Assembly: GCA_963729875.1 (NCBI GenBank) | Contig: CAVSPR010000009.1 | Span: 558,001-622,000 of the forward strand | Direction of reading: 5' to 3' | Source: DATBSL01 sp963729875 | GTDB taxonomy: Bacteria > Acidobacteriota > Vicinamibacteria > Fen-336 | DNA length: 64,000 nt | Part shown: positions 59,373 to 64,000 of the stretch, piece after piece | Numbering within the stretch: position 1 is the first letter of the stretch | Layout of the letters: the number at the start of each line of letters is the position of its first letter | Notes under the pieces: model-generated | Seen by the model: only the letters and a program-made list of their open reading frames with translations | Databases searched by the model: none | What the model was told of the DNA's origin: nothing | Translations under genes and position numbers: made by a program

Positions 59373-60398
59373 TCAGCCGAGCGGGAGGTGGGGGTCGGCG
59401 TTCAGGGAGAGGTCGCCGCGCGTGCCCCGGCGGAAGGCCACGAACCCGGCGGCTGCGATCATCGCGGCGTTGTCGGTGGTCAGGTCCAGGGGCGGGATGA
59501 AGACCGGGAGGCCCAGCTCCCGCGCCACGCGCTCTCCCTCGCGGCGCAGGAGGGAGTTGGCGGCGACGCCCCCGGTGAGGACGAGGCTGCGGGGCCGGTG
59601 CTCGCGGGCCGCTCGGGCGAGGCCGCGCACGAGGGCGGCCACGACGGCGCGCTGGAAGGACGCGACGAGGTCGCGAACGCGGGGCGGGACGTCCCCGGGG
59701 TCGGCCACCGGCGGGATGCCCTCGCGCTTCACGTGCAGGAGCACCGCCGTCTTGATCCCGCTGAACGAGAAGTCCGAGCTGCCGTCCTTGATGCGCGCGA
59801 CCGCGAACTCCACCGCCTGGTCGTTCGCCCCCTCGGCCAGGCGGTCGATGGCGGGCCCCCCGGGGTAGCCGAGGCCGAGCAGCTTCGCCACCTTGTCGAA
59901 CGCCTCCCCGGCCGCGTCGTCGCGCGTGCGGCCGAGCCGGCGGTAGACGCCCTCCTCGGGCACCTCGTAGAGGCTCGTGTGGCCGCCGGAGACGACGAGG
60001 GCGATCGCGGGGAGGGGGATCTCGCCGTGGGCGAGGAAGGCCGCCTCGACGTGGCCCGCCACGTGGTGCACGGGCACGAGGGGCTTGTCGTGCACGAGCG
60101 CGATCGCCTTCGCCGCCTGGAGGCCGACGAGAAGCGAGCCCACGAGCCCCGGCCCCTGGGTCACCGCGACCGCGGCGAGGTCCGCGAAGCCCGCCCCCGA
60201 CTCCCGCATCGCCGACTCGACGACGGGGACGATGTTCTCGATGTGGTGGCGCGAGGCCAGCTCCGGGACGACGCCGCCGTAGGGGGCGTGCACCGCGGCC
60301 TGGCTCGACACGACGCTCGAGAGGACGCGCCGGGCGTCCTCGACGACCGCGGCCGCGGTCTCGTCGCAGGAGGTCTCGATGCCGAGGACGAGGGCCAC
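59373..60398 (-). CDS. tsaD: tRNA N6-adenosine threonylcarbamoyltransferase TsaD
   Basis: 341 residues, full length. The ASKHA start is LGIETSCDETAAAVVED. The metal-binding HxxxH is in PVHHVAGHVEAAFL. The nucleotide loop 'VVSGGHTSLYEV' and 'VLTGGVAANSLLR' are canonical, and the final Asp is in TTDNAAMIAAAG. It transfers threonylcarbamoyl to A37 of ANN-decoding tRNAs with TsaB/TsaE. The start is GTG 60398, 5 bases after the mtnA stop, so the two share an operon. Confidence 0.96.
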   Translation of the reverse strand: MALVLGIETSCDETAAAVVEDARRVLSSVVSSQAAVHAPYGGVVPELASRHHIENIVPVVESAMRESGAGFADLAAVAVTQGPGLVGSLLVGLQAAKAIALVHDKPLVPVHHVAGHVEAAFLAHGEIPLPAIALVVSGGHTSLYEVPEEGVYRRLGRTRDDAAGEAFDKVAKLLGLGYPGGPAIDRLAEGANDQAVEFAVARIKDGSSDFSFSGIKTAVLLHVKREGIPPVADPGDVPPRVRDLVASFQRAVVAALVRGLARAAREHRPRSLVLTGGVAANSLLRREGERVARELGLPVFIPPLDLTTDNAAMIAAAGFVAFRRGTRGDLSLNADPHLPLG

Positions 60399-60403
60399 CG
60401 GGC

Positions 60404-61474
60404 CTACCGCCTCGCCTGCGTGCCGCCCGCCAGCGCCCGCAGGCTTTCCGTGAACGGGGGCCGGGCGACCCCTCTCTCGCACACGATGGCGCTCACGTAG
60501 CGGTGGGGCGTGACGTCGAAGGCGGGGTTGCGGACGAGGACTCCCTCGGGGGCGATGCGCCGCCCCGCGACGTGCGTCACCTCCTCGGCCGGGCGCTCCT
60601 CGATGGGGATCCCGGCCCCGGTCGGCGTCGCGAGGTCGAAGGTCGAGACCGGCGCCGCCACGTAGAACGGGATACCGTGCTCCTTCGCGAGCACCGCCAC
60701 GGTGTAGGTCCCGATCTTGTTCGCCACGTCGCCGTTCGCGGCGATGCGGTCCGAGCCCACCACGACCGCGTTGATCTCGCCGCGGGCCATGAGGTGGCCG
60801 GCCATGTTGTCGGAGATGAGGGTGGTGGGGATGCCGTCCTGGAGCAGCTCCCACGCGGTGAGGCGCGCCCCCTGGAGCCAGGGGCGGGTCTCGTCGGCGA
60901 AGACCATCCTCACCTTGCCGAGCCGGGCGGCGGAGCGGACGACGCCGAGGGCCGTGCCGTACCCGGCGGTCGCGAGGGCCCCCGCGTTGCAGTGGGTGAG
61001 GACGCGCGCCTCCGCGGGCAGCAGCTCCGCCCCGAGGTCGCCCATGCGCCGGCACGCCTCGAGGTCCTCGGCCTGGATGGCGAGCGCCTCGTCGAGGAGG
61101 CCCTGCCGCAGGCTCGCCCCTCCCGCCGCCCGCAGCGCCTCGAAGCGCCGCCGCATCCGCTCGATCGCCCAGAACAGGTTCACCGCCGTGGGCCGCGTCG
61201 CGGCGAGGACCGAGCACATCTCCTGCCACTCGGCGAGGAGCGCCGGGCCCTCGCTCCCGGTCGTGCGCACCCCCGCGGCCAGGCCGAGCGCGGCGGCCAC
61301 GCCGATCGCAGGGGCCCCGCGGATCGCCATGTCCCGGATCGCGGCCGCGACCTCGTGGTGGGTGCGGCACCGGACGAACGCCTCCTCCATGGGCAGGCGC
61401 CGCTGGTCGATCATCACGACCGCCCCGTCCTCCCACGCCACCGTCGGGACCAACCGCACCTCCGAGAGGAGCAT
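60404..61474 (-). CDS. mtnA: S-methyl-5-thioribose-1-phosphate isomerase MtnA
   Basis: 356 residues. The catalytic cysteine is in VLTHCNAGALAT and the acid in VVVGSDRIAANGDVANKIG. 'MAIRGAPAIGVAAALGLA' and 'FADETRPWLQGARLTAWEL' are family signatures (shared with eIF2B alpha subunits). It converts methylthioribose-1-phosphate to methylthioribulose-1-phosphate in methionine salvage. Other salvage genes are not visible in the window. ATG 61474 sits 39 bases from the divergent promoter of the toxin-antitoxin pair. Confidence 0.95.
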   Translation of the reverse strand: MLLSEVRLVPTVAWEDGAVVMIDQRRLPMEEAFVRCRTHHEVAAAIRDMAIRGAPAIGVAAALGLAAGVRTTGSEGPALLAEWQEMCSVLAATRPTAVNLFWAIERMRRRFEALRAAGGASLRQGLLDEALAIQAEDLEACRRMGDLGAELLPAEARVLTHCNAGALATAGYGTALGVVRSAARLGKVRMVFADETRPWLQGARLTAWELLQDGIPTTLISDNMAGHLMARGEINAVVVGSDRIAANGDVANKIGTYTVAVLAKEHGIPFYVAAPVSTFDLATPTGAGIPIEERPAEEVTHVAGRRIAPEGVLVRNPAFDVTPHRYVSAIVCERGVARPPFTESLRALAGGTQARR

Positions 61475-61512
61475 CCTAACGTGCCGAAGACCGACGAGGA
61501 ACAGCCCACGCC

Positions 61513-61541
61513 TTGACGGAGTATACTGGTAGTTGTATAGT
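61513..61541 (+). promoter_or_regulatory. Strong promoter of the toxin-antitoxin pair (TTGACG-17-TATAGT)
   Basis: TTGACG (61513-61518) and TATAGT (61536-61541) are separated by 17 bp. Transcription would start near 61548, only about two bases before ATG 61550, so the toxin mRNA may be leaderless. No ribosome binding site precedes the ATG. The sequence around it (tatactggtagttgtatagttg) is the most AT-rich patch nearby. Confidence 0.75.
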
Positions 61542-61549
61542 TGTGCCTG

Positions 61550-61897
61550 ATGGAGAAGCCCGTGCTGTGGCTCGGCTCGTCGCGCCGAGACATCAGGTCA
61601 TTCCCACCTGAAGCCAGACGGGCTGCCGGCTACCAGCTCCTGCGCGTGCAGCAGGGCATAGAGCCGATCGCCTGGAAGCCGATGGCGATCATTGGTAACG
61701 GTGTGAGGGAGATACGGGTGCGTGCCGAAACGGAACATCGAGTCTGCTACGTCGCTCGATTTGCGGAAGCTATCTACGTTCTGCATGCCTTCGAAAAGCG
61801 TACCCAGAAGACACCGGCAAGGGATGTCGAGCTTGCACGGACGCGGTATCGGGAGCTGCTGGAGTGGCGGCGGGAGCAGGGACATGGAAAAGACTAG
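61550..61897 (+). CDS. HigB/RelE-like toxin (Gp49-like family)
   Basis: 115 residues. 'WLGSSRRDIRSFPPEARRAAGYQLLRVQQG', 'ADKP'-type middle replaced by 'EPIAWKPMAIIGNGVREIRVRAETEHRVCYVARFAEAIYVLHAFEKRTQKTPARDVELARTRY' match the phage-derived Gp49-like/HigB toxins of the RelE superfamily: a small beta sheet with basic residues and a final helix. It probably cleaves mRNA on ribosomes. Its end overlaps the antitoxin gene by 14 bases. Codon use is visibly less GC-rich than in the neighbours, pointing to recent acquisition. Confidence 0.82.
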   Translation: MEKPVLWLGSSRRDIRSFPPEARRAAGYQLLRVQQGIEPIAWKPMAIIGNGVREIRVRAETEHRVCYVARFAEAIYVLHAFEKRTQKTPARDVELARTRYRELLEWRREQGHGKD

Positions 61898-62198
61898 GGC
61901 AAGGGTGACACGCTCCAGCGGCAACGTGTTCCGGGATGTGGGCTTCGGGCCCGAGGAAGCTCAGCACCTGCTCGTCCGCTCCGAGCTCATGCTGAAGATC
62001 GAGAAGCTGCTCAAGGAGAGGTGCCTCACCCAGGCAGCGGCGGCCAGGATCATGGGCGTGTCTCAACCGCGAGTCAGCGACCTGCTGCGGGGGAAGGTCG
62101 GTCTCTTCAGCACCGACTCGCTGATCGACATGCTTGCCAGGCTGGGCGTTACCGTGCGACTGGCATTCGCCTCCTCGAAGCCGCGACAAGTCGCCTGA
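61884..62198 (+). CDS. XRE-family antitoxin (HigA-like)
   Basis: 104 residues with a helix-turn-helix of the Xre type, 'LTQAAAARIMGVSQPRVSDLLRGKVGLFSTDSLIDMLARLG', the usual DNA-binding part of HigA antitoxins. An N-terminal extension (RSSGNVFRDVGFGPEEAQHLLVRSEL) is typical of antitoxins paired with Gp49-like toxins. ATG 61884 is inside the toxin gene (14-bp overlap). It probably binds its own promoter at 61513. Confidence 0.85.
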   Translation: MEKTRARVTRSSGNVFRDVGFGPEEAQHLLVRSELMLKIEKLLKERCLTQAAAARIMGVSQPRVSDLLRGKVGLFSTDSLIDMLARLGVTVRLAFASSKPRQVA

Positions 62199-62234
62199 CC
62201 GGCGCGGGAACGAGGTCAGTCTCTCACGCCCCCC

Positions 62235-63461
62235 ATGATCCCCGTCGAAGAGGCGCTGGAGATCGTCCTGCGAGAGGCGCCCGCGCTTCCCGCCGAGGAC
62301 GTGCCACTCGAGGAGGCGGTCGGCCGTGTCCTCGCCGAGGAGGTCGTCTCCGACACGGACCTCCCCCCGTTCGACCGCGCCGCCATGGACGGCTTCGCGC
62401 TGCGTGCCGTGGACGTGGCCGGGGCGCCGTCGGCGCTCGAGGTGGTCGGCGAGGTGCGTGCCGGGCAGTGGCCCGACCTGACGGTTGGCCCCGGCCAGGC
62501 GGTCCGCATCATGACCGGGGCGCCGGTCCCGCCCGGCGCCGACGCCGTGCAGCAGGTCGAGAAGACGCAGCCGCTCGACGAGTTCCGCGTCACGATCCGG
62601 TCGGCCGTGGCGCAGGGTGCGAACGTCGCGCCCCGCGGCTCCGAGGTGACGGCCGGGGACGTAGTCCTCACCGGTGGCCGGTGGATCGACCCCGCCGCGA
62701 TCGCGGTGCTCGCCTCGGCCGGAAAGGCCCGCGTGCGCGTGGCCCGCCGGCCGAGGCTCGCGCTCCTCGTCACCGGCGACGAGATCGTCGAGGTCGAGGC
62801 GAATCCAGGCCCCGGGCAGATCCGCAACAGCAACGGGCCGGCGGTCGCGGCCCAGGCCCGGCTCGCCGGCGCCGACGTGCGGTGGCTCGGCATCGCGCCC
62901 GACCGCCAGGACGCGATCGCAGAGGCCCTGCGCGCGGGTCTCCCGGCCGACGTGCTCGTCGTCTCGGGGGGCGTCTCGGCCGGCGACTACGACCTCGTCG
63001 AGCCTGCGCTGCTCGAGCTGAGGGCGCGCTTCCTCTTCACGAAGGTGGCGATCAGGCCGGGGGCGCCCCTCGTCTTCGGCCGCCTCGGCGAGACCCTCGT
63101 CTTCGGCCTGCCCGGCAACCCGGTCTCCGCCCAGGTGACATTCGACCTCTTCGTGCGGCCGGCGCTCCTGAAGATGCAGGGCGCCCGGGTCCGGGAGCGC
63201 CCGCGGGTGGGGGTCGAGCTCCTGGGCGCCGTGAAGAACCGCTCGGGGCGAAAGAGCCACGTCCCCGCCCGCGTGCGCTTCGAGGGGGGACGGCTCGTGG
63301 CCCGCCCGCTGCGGTCGATGGGCTCGGGCGACCTCGCCGCGCACGCGCGGGCGAACGCCCTCGTGGTGATCGAGAAGGACCGCGAGCACGCCGCGGCCGG
63401 CGAGACCGCCGAGGCGGTGCTGCTCGGCAGCTTCCTGGAGGACGACGGTGCGCCACTCTAG
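62235..63461 (+). CDS. moeA: Molybdopterin molybdenumtransferase MoeA
   Basis: 408 residues. 'SVSDTDLPPFDRAAMDGFA'-type domain (VSDTDLPPFDRAAMDGFAL), 'VRIMTGAPVPPGADAVQQVE', the MPT-binding loop 'LLVTGDEIV..GPGQIRNSNG', 'VVSGGVSAGDYDLVE' and 'VFGLPGNPVSAQVTF' are all present. It inserts molybdate into molybdopterin. Followed closely by moaC; the junction holds the moaC start problem described for that gene. Confidence 0.95.
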   Translation: MIPVEEALEIVLREAPALPAEDVPLEEAVGRVLAEEVVSDTDLPPFDRAAMDGFALRAVDVAGAPSALEVVGEVRAGQWPDLTVGPGQAVRIMTGAPVPPGADAVQQVEKTQPLDEFRVTIRSAVAQGANVAPRGSEVTAGDVVLTGGRWIDPAAIAVLASAGKARVRVARRPRLALLVTGDEIVEVEANPGPGQIRNSNGPAVAAQARLAGADVRWLGIAPDRQDAIAEALRAGLPADVLVVSGGVSAGDYDLVEPALLELRARFLFTKVAIRPGAPLVFGRLGETLVFGLPGNPVSAQVTFDLFVRPALLKMQGARVRERPRVGVELLGAVKNRSGRKSHVPARVRFEGGRLVARPLRSMGSGDLAAHARANALVVIEKDREHAAAGETAEAVLLGSFLEDDGAPL

Positions 63462-63530
63462 CGTCGGAGGACCCGCCCCGGACCGCCGGGGCCCTCGCTC
63501 AGCCACCTCGACGAGGAGGGCGCGGCCCGG

Positions 63531-63959
63531 ATGGTGGACGTGTCGGCGAAGCCCGTGACCGCCCGCGAGGCGGTGGCCCGGGGGAGGATCAGGATCGCCC
63601 CCGCCGCCATGCGTCTCGTGCGCGCCGGGCACCTGAAGAAGGGAGGCGTCGTCGAGGTCGCGCGCCTCGCCGGGATCATGGCGGCCAAGCGCACGGCCGA
63701 CACCATCCCGCTCTGCCACCCGCTGCCGCTCTCGCACGTGGACGTGGACCTCCGGCCGCGACGCGACGGCTTCGTGATCGAGGCCCACGTCCGCACCGAC
63801 GCGAGGACGGGCGCCGAGATGGAGGCCCTCCACGCGGTCGCGGTGGCCGCCCTCACCGTCTACGACATGGTGAAGGCCGCCGACCGGGAGATGACGATCG
63901 GCGAGATCAGGCTGGTGCGCAAGACTGGCGGCCGCAGCGGGGAGTATCGGCGGCGGTAG
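63531..63959 (+). CDS. moaC: Cyclic pyranopterin monophosphate synthase MoaC (N-terminus uncertain)
   Basis: 142 residues from ATG 63531: MVDVSAKPVTAREAVARG, 'KGGVVEVARLAGIMAAKRTADTIPLCHPLPLSHVDVDL', 'EMEALHAVAVAALTVYDMVKAADREM' and a short C-terminus are canonical MoaC. The family normally has about 12 residues before MVDVS, and codons for LSHLDEEGAAR do precede the ATG in frame. No start codon lies between them and the moeA stop. A GTG at 63449 in another frame (VRHSSVGGP..) is a likely true start if one base near 63490 is extra. It completes the first step of molybdenum-cofactor synthesis. Confidence 0.88.
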   Translation: MVDVSAKPVTAREAVARGRIRIAPAAMRLVRAGHLKKGGVVEVARLAGIMAAKRTADTIPLCHPLPLSHVDVDLRPRRDGFVIEAHVRTDARTGAEMEALHAVAVAALTVYDMVKAADREMTIGEIRLVRKTGGRSGEYRRR

Positions 63960-64000
63960 GCGGAGGGCTTCGGCGCCTCTTTTCACCGTGAGGTCGTCGA

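Noticed and set aside
45997..62198. A defence island linking the DUF4143 ATPase with the toxin-antitoxin pair
   Set aside because: They are 14 kb apart with housekeeping genes between them, and no restriction, CRISPR, retron or phage-related gene is present.
63960..64000. Start of a further gene (GTG at 63988)
   Set aside because: Only 13 bases of possible coding sequence remain; nothing can be supported.

Overview
The window is very GC-rich chromosomal DNA, densely coding on both strands, from a Gram-negative bacterium. An LptD-type LPS assembly porin, an OprP-type porin and many signal peptides point to an outer membrane. The gene content (long-form PstC/PstA, polyphosphate kinase, a dedicated sortase system, FabI, long-form IspH, VTE5/VTE6-like and UbiA genes) would fit a high-GC proteobacterium, Myxococcota or Acidobacteriota. 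The sequence alone does not settle the phylum. No tRNA, rRNA, CRISPR array, insertion sequence or prophage was recognised.

Layout. 1-4.6 kb: end of a lipocalin, a DUF2721 protein, a zinc-ribbon protein, an SLC13 symporter, a ChrA transporter and a secreted COG3650-like protein. 4.9-13.9 kb: a phosphate-starvation regulon with an OprP-like porin and pstS1-pstC1-pstA1-pstB1-phoU1-phoB-like regulator. Four-repeat Pho boxes precede both the porin and pstS1. 13.9-19.6 kb: a dedicated sortase system (kinase, regulator, VIT/VWA target with an LPQTA signal, class GN sortase). 19.6-27.9 kb: small permeases, an M50-like membrane protein, a ThDP enzyme, a saccharopine-dehydrogenase-like protein and a membrane spermidine-synthase-like protein. 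27.9-34.9 kb: a polyphosphate block (SixA, CHAD, Ppx with HD domain, Ppk1), then ApbE and an AlkD-like protein. 34.8-44.7 kb: a second phosphate block (Pit, DUF47, a PhoU-phosphatase-like fusion, pstS2-pstC2-pstA2 and two different PstB proteins, PhoR, PhoB). 44.8-64 kb: IspH, a DUF4143 ATPase, an amino-acid permease, threonine dehydratase, FabI, LptD, two sugar-nucleotide epimerases, a VTE5/VTE6-like fusion, UbiA, GrpE, glycerate kinase, TsaD, MtnA, a HigBA-like toxin-antitoxin pair, MoeA and MoaC.

Phosphate unites about a third of the window. There are two complete Pst importers of different architecture, one Pit carrier, a phosphate-selective porin, PhoR with two PhoB-like regulators, two PhoU proteins plus DUF47, and polyphosphate synthesis and breakdown. 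The most unusual parts are in the second block. PhoU is fused to a low-molecular-weight-phosphatase/ArsC-like domain whose nucleophile cysteine is replaced. The two PstB subunits have complementary defects that would give one canonical and one degenerate ATP site.

Data quality: at least eleven single-base indels break otherwise intact genes (pstS1, pstC1, pstA1, apbE, pstC2, both epimerases, grpE, probably moaC). I read most of them as sequence errors and annotate the genes across the breaks.
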